Assembly (NCBI RefSeq): GCF_042477335.2
Contig: NC_091245.1
Location: 111,262,501-111,326,500, forward strand
Direction: 5' to 3'
Source of the DNA: Ovis canadensis
Taxonomy: Eukaryota > Chordata > Mammalia > Artiodactyla > Bovidae
Length of the DNA stretch: 64,000 nt
Translations under genes and position numbers: made by a program
Shown: in pieces, positions 35,571-48,605 of the stretch
Layout of the letters: each line of letters starts with the position of its first letter
Position numbering within the stretch: position 1 is the first letter of the stretch
Notes under the pieces: generated by a model
Databases searched by the model: none
What the model saw: only the letters and a program-made list of their open reading frames with translations
What the model was told of the DNA's origin: nothing

Positions 35571-38080
35571 ATACCACCACAGTAACCAGGTCTTAAGTAA
35601 GAAAGAGGAGAGCAAGGAAGAGATATTGAATTTATCTAATTATTTAGATGTGTCCCTTCTCAGGCACTTGTATGGTAAGAACAATAAATCACAGACCTGA
35701 GTTTCATATCTAGTAGACCCTTCCCATCCCTTTAAGTGTACCTCTTTACCATCCTCAACCTACTACCATTCCCCTTATTTAAGGTACCATGAAATCTCTG
35801 GGAAACCTTTGGGAGCTAAGAGCCAACAGGTAAAGAATGAAGCTTCCACTGAGGCTATGAGCCTGATGTAAGCAACAGACCTGCCATACCAGTAAAAAAG
35901 ACAGCTTCCCCCGGTCCTTACCAGAGACCCACATCTTCCTGTACCTAATTCAGAGGCTGCCTCCAGCGGGCTCCTGAGAGACTTGGTGAGGGCATAGCTT
36001 GAGAGCTTCCTATATAGCTAATTAACATTCATACTAATAAACTTGGACTTGTAAATTTAGTCTGTAGGTGTTACAGGACAGTCTTTACATAGCTGAAGTA
36101 GTAAGTTGCCAACAGGAGGTCTAGGGAAATTATTAACTTCCAGTTCATAGCAAATTACTATGTGACCAGTCTTCATTTGGAGACCTACATTATCACTGGT
36201 TTGGGGGCAGGTTTACCTTCCTGGAGCTTGGATCTATAATCATAACTTCCTAAGCCTTCCTCCCTGAGGGGAACAGAGGTTATGGCAAAGAAGGAAAGGA
36301 CATAAAAATGAATAAAATGTAACAGTATGAAATTTTGGCTGTATATACATATATTTGAACATCTAGCCCTTTTTTTTTCTTTTCTGTAATAGAAGGGTTG
36401 ACCATAAGGCATGAAAACATTTCTTCAAGTATTAATGATTTGGCCCTGTTTTAATATAGGTTATTGGAGTTCTTCCCTAAGGGAACGGGCTGAAACCAGA
36501 AAAGGCAAGAAAGGAACAAGGAAAAATGGAGAGTTCCGAAGACTGGGATCCAGAGAGAAAAGTGACTCAAGAGAAGCCTAATGGCCAAGTTGGGCCAGAG
36601 AAGCACAGAGAGGGAAGGGCATTGTTTGGGCACCTAGGTGTACTGAGACACTATGGATCGCCTGCCTAGCCCCCACACATGGCCCACATAGAGGGCTCAT
36701 GTCCAGTGATCTTCCAGTCTTCACCCATAGAAACAGTTCCACCTGCCCCCGTTCTGCACCGCTGGCCAGGGACAAGATCTAGTCTGTGCATTTTAATTGT
36801 GGCAGAGTATTCTACTATATTTGTTTAATCCATCCTCTAGTAACAGATATTGAGTTTGGTATTAATCCTTTTCTGTACTAACAGTGTGGCACTTAGTAAA
36901 CCTCTTCACACTATCTGATACACATGCAAGTATAAAGCAACCCAATGGAAAAAGTAAGACACCATTAAATATATTAATATAACACTGTAATTCCCTAAGC
37001 CTGAAAATGCATGCATACAAAACCAATAAATTTCTAAGAATAGATGCAAAAAGAGTTATACATTAGAGACAGTAGAATGATTATAGGGAGGTGTAAGAGA
37101 GATAAACCACCTGAACTATAACGGGAAGTTAAGAGATTAAATTTGATAAATCAATAAGGAGCATCAAAATAGAGAAGTAAATACTAGACGATATAGTCAA
37201 ATGAACTCTAGGAAGTAGGATTTAGGGTTGAGGAGGGACAAAATAGGAAAACTGCTGTTTTCCATTATAAGCTTTTTAGTACTGCTTGATTTTTAAACTA
37301 TGGGTATGTATTACCTTAATAAGAATAAAATTTGGAAATAAAAGTAATAAAAGTCAAAACAAAAAAATTAGCCCTAAGGGCACAGATATGGAAAATAATG
37401 TATTATGATTTTGAATTTCAAATCCAAGGGAACTTTTTAAAGGTTTAAATGTATATAAAATTAAATCTCCCTCTAGGAAAAATTACATTATCACAGTAAC
37501 AAATGTGACTGCTCTTTTCCTCATATCCTCACTAACATTAAGAATTTAGTTTTTTAAGTCATTATGGCAGGTTTCTGAAGAAAGTCAGGGAGTGGTTGTT
37601 TCTTCAGAATGAATATTTATGACATTAGTCTCACACACACACAGCCCAGCTACATAATTTTTGAGGCCCACAAAATGAAAACACAGGGTCCTTCGGCCAA
37701 AAATTATGAAGAATTTCAAGGCAGCACTCACAGAGCTTTCAGTCAAGTTCAAGGCCCTTCTAAGCACAACTGGGCAACTGTACAGGTCACACACCTATGA
37801 CACCATGCCTGTACATACATAACATCTATATTGAATTTCTAAAGGGGAAGAATCTAGGAATTTTCACTTTTATTTAAGGATCTCGAGTGTTCTTAATCAG
37901 GGTTCCCAGAAACTAAACTTTAGAAATTGCTCTTGACCCACCCATAAGAATCAAAGAAGCACTGAGAGCCACCTCTTAATGACAAAAACAAGTTGGGCTG
38001 ACTTGAGAAAAAATGTAATTATCCATAGAGCACTTTTCAGTCTTAATTCACCAATGAAATGAGATGAAGAAGTCTGACTA
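35571..38080. other. stretch with no recognised gene
   Basis: No gene seen. About 36790-36930 faintly resembles a reversed old L1 3' end (gtggcagagtattctactat). T-run at 36368-36377. Open frames are short. Confidence 0.4.
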
Positions 38081-38289
38081 TAACTGTCCCTTGAACAACA
38101 CAGAGCTTGGGGCATCAACCCTCCACTGCATCTGACTTATAGTTGGCCCTCCTTAGTCAGAATTCCTCCATATCTGCAGACCCAACCAAGTGCAGATCAT
38201 TTAGTACTGTAGTATTTACTACTGGAAAAAATCCAGAAACTGGACCTATGTACTTCAAAACCAGTAGTGTTCAGGAGTCAACTGTATGT
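38081..38289. mobile_element. Tigger-like DNA element with inverted ends
   Basis: Left end actgtcccttgaacaacac and right end gttcaggagtcaactgta are imperfect inverted complements, the arrangement of a TcMar-Tigger-type non-autonomous element. TA lies at both junctions, as expected for TA target duplication in this superfamily. The interior includes 'ttagtactgtagtatttact'. Confidence 0.65.
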
Positions 38290-40438
38290 GCCAAAAGACA
38301 AGAACTGCATGATTCCACAGGCAGAAGGCCCTTCACCAAGGTTTAGTACATGAGCTTTGGTTATTACAGAGGGTTACTAGCTGGCAAGACAGGGTCCTTG
38401 TTCTTATGCCTGGAATGGACAAATCAGGTCACTGGAACAGAAAGCCAGAACAGGCAAAGTAAATGAATTAATCCAACCATTACTTCCTGAGGTTTTCTGA
38501 TATAGAATCCATCTCCAAGGAGCTCACAATCCACTGAGTGACTTACACAAGTGAGCTGACACCAATTTATGTTCTAATAGAGTCAGGTCTATGCACCATG
38601 AGAATAGAGTGGAAACATAACAGAGGAAAACAGGATGGGAAAGGGAAAGACATCTGAGTCTCATAAAGGAAGAATGGGACTCAGAGAGGGGAGGATGTGG
38701 AGGGAGAAGCTGCAACACAAAAACACTGGAGTCAAAATGAAAGAGCATGAGGTGTTAGGAAAGCAAGAAGAGGCTCACCTGGATGATAGTCACCTGGATG
38801 GTGCTTAAGGTAGGATATTAAGGACCAAAGCCCTGCACAAAACAGGGGCACCATCAACAGGTCACCAAATTAAGGGTATCATATAGGCAACCAACCCCAT
38901 GGGACCTGACTCTGGAGAAAGACAGGCAGAGAAATTCTGCTTGGCTTCTCACCTCAAGTCCAGAATTAAGTTCCCAGGTTCTCTGAAAACTCCTACTGGG
39001 ACAAGATTCTAAATAGGGATCCAGAGATCTCACCTTCAGGAATCAAAGGAAGCCATCAACAATGGATGCATGTGAACAAGAAGGGAAGACTGAGATTTCT
39101 TCCTTCCCAGTTTCCCTATGTCCTTCACATGGCTGAGAATTAACTCAAAAACTGACATCCACATGAGTGTGTCACCCAAGCAGGCCAAGATAGGCCGTAC
39201 CCTTCCCTTGAACCCAGCCTGCACCAGAAGCTAGAGCTCTGATCCACAGATGTACCTTGCCAGGTAAGAACAAAAAGACTTCTATATTCATCCCCTGAAA
39301 GCTCTAGCTGTCATATAGGCAAGTTGTTATATATTTTTCCCCCAATGCATACCTTTTTTTCTTTTTTTTGGTTTATGTACAATTTTCATAAATTACTTAT
39401 GACATTACTTAATCCATTACAGGTATTCTAGAACTTATTTGTTTTAAAAGACCCTGGGAGAAGTGGCCACAGGTTATTTTTTCTTGCATAGTCATTTACA
39501 CATAAATCATATTTACAGAGGATTATCTTATATCACTTATTTGAATTTGTTTCTTTACAAAACAAGATTCCTTCCAGGCCCAGAGCTTATGTATAAATAT
39601 CTGGTTTCTCTGCAGTCTCAGATTGTCAGTACTTCCTTCCCATCCCAATTCTTTAGCTTCCCATTTTCCCCCTACATGTATTGCCTTCATGGACACATCA
39701 TTTGCTGTCTCAATTTTTAGAAAAACAGGAATATCTCCATGGTCTTTCATTCCTGTTGAGATTTCTTCCTTGTGGCTATTTTTAGTTTGTATCATCACGC
39801 TGTTTTTGCTTATATTTTTGAGACTCTTTCTTAATATAGTATGTGGAAAGTTCCCTGATGGCATCATCCTTACATGGAACTACTTCCAGACCTCAGAGAA
39901 AGAAGAGTCCAACATATGGAGTGTGGATAACTACAGTGGCTCAGGGTTGGAAAAAAAAATGACATGACTTGGTTAACTGATCCTATAATAAACCTGAGAA
40001 TGATATATACACAAAGTCACCTTCCAGTCCTCCCCAAATCTAAACCACAACTTATCATTAAAGAAAAGATGGTTAAGAGTAGATATTTACCCAACCACAA
40101 TACTGAGCTATGATAAGATTTGCTATTTTTTCTTTTGAAGTCCAGCTTTAACATTTGGAAGCCTGAACTGTGATGTAACTTCATGTGGATAAAAATATAT
40201 GCACATAATGTCCTGACTCATGAAACAAAAGAGTACATGGAAGGTAGCAAAGTATGAAGCACTGAGACGTGTGGTTCTGATTGTTCAGAGAGGGACCTTA
40301 GTAATCTTACCTAATCACTGCCCCTACCCTCCTGTACAGAAATGCTCAGGAAGACAAATAGATAAAAAGCCTACTAGCCTCATACACTTGGGTAGAGACA
40401 TGCCTACTTGGGAAAGAAGGAGCTAGAACAGGCTTTCG
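38290..40438. other. stretch with no recognised gene
   Basis: No gene seen. Overlapping sense and antisense open frames of 114 codons around 39523-39967 have no recognised domain. A T-rich run lies at 39353-39369. Confidence 0.45.
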
Positions 40439-40524
40439 GTTCAAGATGGTGGAGTAGAAAGACATGCACTCATCTCCTCCTGCAAGAACACCAAAATCAC
40501 AGCTAGCTGTTAAATAGCCATTGA

Positions 40525-40830
40525 CATGAGGACGCTGCTGCTGCTGCTGCTGCTGCCGCCAAGTCACTTCAGTTGTGTTTGATTCTGTGTGACCCCATAG
40601 ACGGCAGCCCACAAGGCTCCTCTGTCCCTGGGATTCTCCAGGCAAGAATACTGGATTGGGTTGCCATTTCCTTCTCCAATGCATGAAAGTGAAAAAGTGA
40701 AAGTGAAGACGCTCAGTCATATCCGACTCTTCACGACCCCATGGACTGCAGCCTACCAGGCTCCTCCATCCATGGGATTTTCCAAGCAAGAGTACTGGAG
40801 TGGGTTGCCATTGCCTTCTCCATGAGGACG
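40525..40830 (-). mobile_element. BOV-A2 SINE copy 1 (reverse) in L1 5' UTR
   Basis: Reverse dimeric unit: (CTG)n tail side, 'aagtcacttcagttgtgttt', linker 'gaaagtgaaaaagtgaaagt', and end 'gccattgccttctc'. Left flank catgaggacg at 40525-40534, right flank the same ten bases at 40821-40830. Confidence 0.93.
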
Positions 40831-41109
40831 CTGCTGCTGCTGCCACTGCTGCTAAGTCGCTTCAGTCGTGTCCAACTCTGGTCGACCCCAGAGACAACCC
40901 ACCAGTCTCCCTGGTCCCGGGGATTCTCCAGGCAAGAACACTGGAATGGGTTGCCATTTCATTCTCCAATGCGTGAAAGTGAAGTATCTCAGTCGTATCC
41001 GACTCTTAGCGACCCCATGGACTGCAGCCTACCAGGCTCCTCTGTCCATGGGATTTTCCAGGCAAGAGTACTGGAGTGGATTGCCATTTCCTTCTCCACC
41101 ATGAGGATG
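40821..41109 (-). mobile_element. BOV-A2 SINE copy 2 (reverse) in L1 5' UTR
   Basis: Second reverse unit directly after copy 1, sharing its left flank catgaggacg (40821-40830). The right flank catgaggatg is at 41100-41109, one base different. The linker and many body positions differ from copy 1. Confidence 0.93.
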
Positions 41110-41629
41110 CTAGAACTCACCAAAAAAAGATACCCCACCTTAGAAAGCAAAGAAGAAGCCACAGTGAGACAGTAGGAGGGGCACGACCACAATAAAATCA
41201 AACCTCATCCACACCTGGTGGGTGACCCACAAACTAGAGAACATTAATACCAAAGAGGTTCTCCCACTGTTGTGAAGGTTTGGAACCCCGCATCAGGCTT
41301 CCCAGCTGCATACCTGACAAAGGGACTAGGAATCCCCAGGGAATCTGATCTTGAAGGCCATGATATTTGATTACAAGACTTTCACAGGGCTGGGGGAACA
41401 GAGACTGCAGTCTTGGAGAGCACAAACAAAACCTTGCATGCACCAAGGCTCAGAGAAAAGGAGCAATGACTACACAGGAAACTGAACCAAAACTGCCTGG
41501 TAGTGTTTCAGGGTCTCCTGTGGAGGTGGAGGTTGGCAGGGGTTCACCACAGGGATGGGAAGACTGTAGCAGCTGCCTGGGAAGGTCCCCTTTGACATTA
41601 ACCCTCATGGAGGTCACTGTTAACCTGAT

Positions 41630-41936
41630 CATATCAATCCTAAATACTCAATGGAAGGACTGATTATGAAGCTGAAGCTCCGATACTTTGGCCACCTGAT
41701 GCAAAGAGCTGACTCACTGGAAAAGACCCTGATGCTGGGAAAGATTGAGGGCTGGAGGAGAAGGGGAAGACAGAGGATGAGATGGTTGGATGGCATCACG
41801 GACTCAATGGACATGAGTTTGAGCAAGCTCCAGGAGATGGTGAAGGACAGAAAGCCTGGCATGCTGCAGTCCACGGGGTCGCAAATAGTTAGACACAACT
41901 GAGTGACTGAACTGAAGTGAACTGAACTGAACTGAG
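41630..41936 (+). mobile_element. BovB 3' end inserted in L1 5' UTR
   Basis: From 'atcaatcctaaatactcaat' through 'gatactttggccacctgatg' to 'actgaactgaactgagcaag'. L1 sequence resumes right after it. A target duplication was not obvious. Confidence 0.9.
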
Positions 41937-43201
41937 CAAGGGCATGCTCACCAGTCCCTCCCCATCAGGAAGTTTACACAAGCCTCTTAGCTTCCTCCAT
42001 CAGAGGGCAAACAGAAGCAAGAACCACAATCACACAGGGACTAAAACAAAACCACATTACAGAAACTTAATCAGAATGAAAAAGAAAAAAGTTACATCCC
42101 AGGTGAAGGGACAAAATAAAACCCCAGAAAAACAACTAAATGAAGTGGAGATAGCAAGTTTCCAGAAAAAGAGAATTCAGAATAATGATAGTAAAGATGA
42201 GCCAGGATTTTGGGAAAAGAATGGAGGCAAAGATTAAGAAGATGCAAGAAACGTTTATGAAAGACCTACCAGAACTAAAGAACAATCAAACAGAAATGAA
42301 TAACACATTAGTAGGAATCCATAGCAGAATAACTGAAGCAGAAGCACAAATAAATGACTTGGAGGACAGAATGGTGGAAATCACTGCCATAGAATAGAAT
42401 ACAGAAAAAAGAATGAAAAGAAATGAAGACAGCCTACAAGACCTCTGGGACAAGATTAAATGCACCAAGATTCCTATTATAGGGATCCTAGAAAGAGAAG
42501 AGAGAGAGAAAAGACCTGAGAAAATATTTGAAGAGATAATACCTATGAAATTCCCTAACATGGGAAAGGAAATAATCAAACAAATCCAGGAAGCACAGAG
42601 AGTCCTAGGCAGAATAAACCCAAGGAGAAACAAACACAGATACATAGTAATTGAACTGACAAAAATTAAAGGCAAAGATAGAATATTAAAAGCAACAAGC
42701 GAAAAACAACAAATAACATACAAGGGAGCTCCCATCAGGCTATCAGCTGATTTCTCAACAGAAACTCTACAAGCCAGAAGGGAATGGCATAACATCTTTA
42801 AAGTGATGAAAGGGAAGAACCTACAACCAAGAATACTCTGCCCAGCAAGATCTCCTTCAGATTTGATGCAGAAATCAAAAACTTTCCAAACAAGCAAAGG
42901 TTAAGAGAATTCAGCATCACCAAACCAGCTTTACAACAAATGCTAAAGGAAATTCTCTAGGCAGAAAGCAAGAGAAGGAAAAGCCATATCTACAGAAAAT
43001 AAACCCCAAACAATTAATAGGTCATATATTTTGATAATTACTTTAATTGCAAATGGATTAAATGCACCAACCAAGAGACATAGACTGGCTGCTGACTATG
43101 AAAACTGATAAATATCTTTTACTATTTTGATTATGTCACTATTACTCACTTTAATACCATTGTATTAATATCATTATTGGTCAACAGAAAAATAATAGAA
43201 T

Positions 43202-44984
43202 TCTTTTTTTTTAATATCTGGAATCACTTAATTTTTTTTTTTAGTTTTTTATTTTTTAAATTTTAAAATCTTTAGTTCTTACATGCATTCCCAAACATGA
43301 ACCCCCCTCCCACCTCCCTCCCCACAACATCTCTCTGGGTCATCCCCATGCACCAGCCCCAAGCATGCTGCACCCTGCATCAGACATAGACTGGCGATTC
43401 AATTCTTACATGATAGTATACATGTTAGAATTCCCATTCTCCCAAATCATCCCACCCTCTCCCTCTCCCTCTGAGTCCAAAAGTCCATTATACACATCTG
43501 TGTCTTTTTTCCTGTCTTGCATACATGGTCATCATTGCCATCTTCCTAAATTCCATATATATGGGTTAGTATACTGTATTGGTGTTTTTCTTTCTGGCTT
43601 ACTTCACTCTGTATAATTGGCTCCAGTTTCATCCATCTCATCAGAACTGATTCAAATGAATTCTTTTTAACGGCTGAGTAATACTCCATTGTGTATATGT
43701 ACCACAGCTTTCTTATCCATTCATCTGCTGATGGACATCTAGGTTGTTTCCATGTCTTGGCTATTATAAAGAGTGCTGCGATGAACATTGGGGTACATGT
43801 GTCTCTTTCAATTCTGGTTTCCTCGGCGTATGCCCAGCAGTGGGATTGCTGGGTCATAAGGTAGTTCTATTTGCAATTTTTTAAGGAATCTCCACACCGT
43901 TCTCCACAGTGGCTGTACTAGTTTGCATTCCCACCAACAGTGTAGGAGGGTTCCCTTTTCTCCACACCCTCTCCAGCATTTATTGCTTGCAGATTTTTGG
44001 ATCGCAGACATTCTGACTGGTGTGAAGTGGTACCTCATTGCGGTTTTGATTTGCATTTCTCTAATAATGAGTGATGTTGAGCATCTTTTCATGTGTTTGT
44101 TAGCCATCCGTATGTCTTCTTTGGAGAAATGTCTATTTAGTTCTTTGGCCCATTTTTTGAGTGGGTCGTTTATTTTTCTGGAATTGAGCTGTATAAGTTG
44201 CTTGTATATTTTTGAGATTAGTTGTTTGTCAGTTGCTTCATTTGCTATTATTTTCTCCCATTCAGAAGACTGTCTTTTCACCTTGCTTATATTTTCCTTT
44301 GTTGTGCAGAAGCTTTTAATTTTAATTAGATCCCATTTGTTTATTTTTGCTTTTATTTCCAGAATTCTGGGAGGTGGATCATAGAGGATCCTGCTGTGAT
44401 TTATGTCTGAGAGTGTTTTGCCTATGTTCTCCTCTAGGAGTTTTATAGTTTCTGATCTTACATTTAGATCTTTAATCCATTTTGAGTTTATTTTTGTGTG
44501 TGGTGTTAGAAAGTGATCTAGTTTCATTCTTTTACAAGTGGTTGACCAGTTTTCCCAGCACCACTTGTTAAAGAGATTGTGTTTACTCCATTGTATATTC
44601 TTGCCTCCTTTGTCAAAGATAAGGTGTCCATATGTGTGTGGATTTATCTCTGGGCTTTCTATTTTGTTCCATTGATCTATATGTCTGTCTTTGTGCCAGT
44701 ACCATACTGTCTTGATGACTGTAGCTTTGTAGTAGAGCCTGAAGTCAGGCAAATTGATTCCTCCAGTTCCATTCTTCTTTCTCAAGATTGCTTTGGCTAT
44801 TCGAGGTTTTTTGTATTTCCATACAAATCTTGAAATTATTTGTTCTAGTTCTGTGAAAAACGTGGCTGGTAGCTTGATAGGGATTGCATTGAATTTGTAA
44901 ATTGCTTTGGGTAGTATACTCATTTTCACTATATTGATTCTTCTGATCCATGAACATGGTATATTTCGCCATCTATTAGTGTCT
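43202..44984 (-). mobile_element. L1 LINE, 5'-truncated (reverse)
   Basis: The minus strand carries the end of ORF2 and the 3' UTR; the T-rich run at 43202-43260 is the reversed A tail. The open frame 43808-45088 (reverse, 426 codons; about the last 390 are L1) includes [36 protein letters not shown] and the [16 protein letters not shown] motif near the C terminus. A 2-bp deletion near 43840 shifts the frame; the remaining C-terminal part lies in 43546-43857. L1 identity stops abruptly near 44984, so it is 5'-truncated. This is a young ruminant L1 with few stops. Confidence 0.95.
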
Positions 44985-45444
44985 ATATAACAAAAACTAT
45001 CATTTAATAGAAAAATCTGTAATCTCTTTTTAAATTCCATATACATATCAGAATTACCTTGGAACTTTTGAAAATTACAAATGCCCAAGGGTTGCCTTTT
45101 TTTCCTTTTTTGCCAGAGCTCCAGATATGTTTCTAGTGAATAATCATGCTTAAAAGCAACAGGACTATATAAGGATCTTTTACTTTTATCTAGTCTGTTT
45201 CACTTTTTTTTATCTCATGTTCAGTGCTTCCATTTCATTTAGTTTATGTTTTCCAATTTCTCCATCTCTCTTTTTTCTTTGAATGTTTTCTCAAGCCCTC
45301 ATCAAGTGTGGTAGAAAAGCTTTTGTATACATACATACAAATAATATGCAGACTATATATACCTTAGAAACATGAATTTTTGCCTAAAAAATTTATGACA
45401 TTTTGATTACACTGATTTGACTTAGTATGAATAGAATGCTAGTT

Positions 45445-45600
45445 TTCCAATTTTAAAAACTAGATATGTAACAAGCAACAAAGGTTTACTGTATGGCACA
45501 GGGAACTATAGTCAATATCTTATAATAATCTATAATGAAAAATAATTTCAAAAATAATATGTGTGTTTATGTATAACTAAATCACATGTTAAAAAAAAAT
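45445..45600 (+). repeat. old L1 3' end fragment
   Basis: Contains 'tatggcacagggaactatag', 'tcttataataatctataatg' and 'tgtataactaaatcac', the order of a ruminant or older L1 3' end. Confidence 0.55.
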
Positions 45601-46304
45601 TCTACTTTTTGATATTTAATAATGTTTATCTTTTGGCCAGTTTTTCTAAATGTCCCATGGAAATCTATTAGCAATGTATAAGATACAAAATTTTAAATGT
45701 ATTTGTGTAGGATGTGATTAATATAAAATAATTAAAATATGTTTCAATCATTAATAACATCATTCAAGATGCTTTTATTCTTAGTTTTTCTGATAAAATA
45801 TTGATAAAATATTTGATAAATTATTTTATCAAATAAAAATATTGGGTCAAATATTTGATAAACACTTGATAAAATATTCTCAGAGAAATGTTAATATGTC
45901 TCACAATGATTATATGTTTTTTTCTTTTCCCTTATATTTCTTCTAAGTTTTATTTATCTTTGTTTTTGTTATTAAGCTGTCTAATGGTTTATGATGTCTA
46001 TCTTCTTTGTGAATTGTACCTTTTTGCATTAAAAATATTCATCTTTGTTTCATTCAAAATAAATTCAAAACAAGAAGGAACTAGAACAATATGAATTTGG
46101 TCTCACAGGTAAAGCTGGGATATAAGGAACATTAAGATGGGAAGAAGGACAGCTACAGAAGCTCAGGAATGTCACTACTTCACCTGATCATACAGATCCT
46201 ACCACTCAGCTTGCATTTTACTGTATATGTAAGGAAACTGAGACTCAGACTGGTCAGGATCAGAAAGGTAGCTATAGGTAGCATGCCTTACATTCACCCC
46301 AGTG
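45601..46304. other. AT-rich stretch, partly palindromic
   Basis: No gene seen. It holds the inverted repeat at 45811-45834 and repeated ttgataaaatatt-like units between 45790 and 45880. A piece around 46200-46300 may be a MIR scrap. Confidence 0.5.
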
Positions 46305-48605
46305 TGCTGACCTAAATCAAATCTCTTATAATTATACAGTGAAAATGATAGATAGATTCAAGGGATTAGATCTGATAGACAGAGTACCTGAAGAACTATG
46401 GACACAGGTTCATGACATTGTACAGGAGGCAATGACCAAGACCATCCCCCAAAAAAAGAAAGGCAAAAAGCCAAAATGGTTGTCTGAGGAGGCCTTACAA
46501 ATAGCTGAAAAAAGAAGAGAACTTAAGGCAAAGGAAAAAAGGAAAGATACACACATTTGAATGCAGAGTTCCAAAGAATAGCAAGAAGAGATAAGAAAGC
46601 CTTCCTCAGTGATCAATGTAGTGAAATAGAGGAAAACAATAGAATGGGAAAGACTAGAGACCTCTTCAAGAAAATTAGACATACCAAGGGAATTTCATGC
46701 AGGGATGGGCTCAATAAAGGACAGAAATGGTATGGACCTAACAGAAGCAGAAGATATTAAGAAGAGGTGACAAGAATACACAGAGATAACCACAATGGCG
46801 TGATAACTCACCTAGAGCCAGACATCCTGAAATCCAAAGTCAAGTGGACCTTAGGAAGCATCACTACGAACAAAGCTAGTGGAGGTGATGGAATTCCAGC
46901 TGAGTTATTTCAAATCCTGTAAGATGATGCTGTGAAAGTGCTGCACTCAGTATGCCAGCAAATGTGGAAAACTCAGCAGTGGCCACAGGACTGGAAAAGG
47001 TCAGTTTTCATTCCAATCCCAAAGACAGGCAATGTCAAAGAATGCTCAAACTACCACACAATTGCATTCATCTCACACGCTAGCAAGAAGGCAATGTCAC
47101 CCCACTCCAGTACTCTTGCCTGGAAAATCCCATGGATGGAGGAGCCTGGAAGGCTACAGTCCATGAGGTTGCTAAGAGTCAGACATAACTGAGCGACTTC
47201 ACTTTCACTTTTCACTTTCATGCATTGGAGAAGGAAATGGCAACCCACTCTGGTGTTCTTGCCTGGAGAATCCCAGGGATGGGGGAGCCTGTTGGGCTGC
47301 TGCCTATGGTGTCGCAGAGTCAGACACGACTGACTCGACTTGGCAGCAGCAGCAGCACACGCTAGCAAAGTAATACTCAAAAATTCTCCAAGCCAGCTTT
47401 CAACAGTACGTGAACCGTGAACTTCCAGATGTTCAAGCTGGATTTAGAAAAGGCAGAAAAATCAGAGATCAAATTGCCAACATCTTCTGGATCATTGAAA
47501 AAGCAAGAGAGTTCCATTAAAACATCTACTTCTGCTTTATTAACTATGCCAAAGCCTTTGGCTGTGTGGATCACAATAACCAATGGAAAATTCTTAAAGA
47601 GATGGGAATACCAGACCACTATACCCGCCTCCTAAGAAATCTACATGCAGGTCAAGAAGCAACAGTTAGAACCGGACATGTAACAGTGGACTGGTTCCAA
47701 ACTGGGAAAGGCTGTATATTGTCACCCTGCTTATTTAACTTCTATGCACAGTACATCATGCAAAATGCCGGGCTGGATAAAGCATAAGCTGGAATCAAGA
47801 TTGTCTGGAGAAATATCAGTAACCTCAGATATGCAGATGACACCACCCTTATGGCAGAAAGCAAAGAGGAAATAGCCTCTTAATGAAAGTGAAAGAAGAA
47901 AGAGACAAAGCTGGCTTAAAACTCAACATTCAAAAAACAAAGATCATGGCATCAGGTAGCACCACTTCATGGCAAATAGATAGGGAAACAATGGAAACTG
48001 TGACAGACTTTATTTTCTTGGGCTCCAAAATCACCGCAGATTGTTACTGCAACCATGAAATTAAAAGACACTTGCTCCTTGGAGGAAAAGCTATGACAAA
48101 CCTAGACCGCTTATTAAAAAGCAGAGACATTACTTTGCCAACAAAGGTCTGTCTATTCAAAGCTGTGGTTTTTCCAGTAGTCATGTATGAAGAAGAGATT
48201 TGAACCATAAAGAAAGCTGAGCACCAAAGAATTGATGCTTTTGAACTGTGATGTTGGAGAAAACTCTTGAGAGTCCCTTGAACTGCAAGGAGATCAAACT
48301 GGTCAATTCTAAAGGAAATCAGTCCTGAATATTCATTGGAAGGATTGATCCTAAAGTTGAAGCTCCAATACTTTGTCCACTTGATGTGAATAACTGACTC
48401 CTTTGGAAAGACCCTGATGCTGGGAAAGACTGAAGGCAAGAAGAGAAGGGAACAACTGAAAATGAGATGGTTGGATGGCATCACCAACTGGATGGACATG
48501 AACTTTAGCAAGCTCCAGTAGGTGGTGATGGACAGGGAAGCCTGGCATGCTACAGTCCATGGGGTCACAAAGAGTCGGACACTACTGAGTGACTGACTGA
48601 ACTGT
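46305..48605 (+). mobile_element. BovB LINE, 5'-truncated, with nested SINE
   Basis: Begins in the linker before the reverse transcriptase ('gctgacctaaatcaaatctc'), carries RT-region pieces such as EELWTQVHDIVQEA, KKPKWLSEEALQIAEKRREL and LRYADDTTLMAES (YADD core, about 47830-47850), and runs to the 3' end near 'gagtcggacactactgagtg'. Frameshifts and stops break it. A BOV-A2 lies inside at 47087-47355. Confidence 0.95.
47074..47368 (+). mobile_element. BOV-A2 SINE nested in BovB
   Basis: Dimeric BovA unit with linker 'cactttcacttttcactttc' and an (AGC)n tail. Flanked by a perfect 13-bp repeat cacacgctagcaa at 47074-47086 and 47356-47368, and BovB continues correctly on both sides. Confidence 0.96.

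Larger units (their letters stand above)
40439..43130 (+). mobile_element. L1 LINE, 5' UTR and ORF1, with nested insertions
   Basis: Starts at the L1 5' end (ggttcaagatggtggagtag) and continues through a 5' UTR with 'ctcccactgttgtgaaggtt' and 'gacttggaggacagaatggt', into ORF1. ORF1 pieces lie in frames 41944-42237, 42185-42397 and 42413-42904: the coiled-coil region (EAEAQINDLEDRMVEIT), then the RRM and C-terminal regions (IPIIGILEREEREKRPEKI; ILKATSEKQQITYKGAPIRL). A frameshift near 42190-42235, a stop at 42395 and a stop at 42902 break it. It fades out near 43130 before most of ORF2. Two BOV-A2 copies and a BovB piece sit in the 5' UTR. Confidence 0.9.

Noticed and set aside
42286-42897. 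203-codon minus-strand open frame
   Set aside because: Exact antisense of the L1 ORF1 on the plus strand.
48044-48568. 174-codon minus-strand open frame
   Set aside because: Antisense of the BovB 3' region; the same antisense peptide recurs at every BovB copy.
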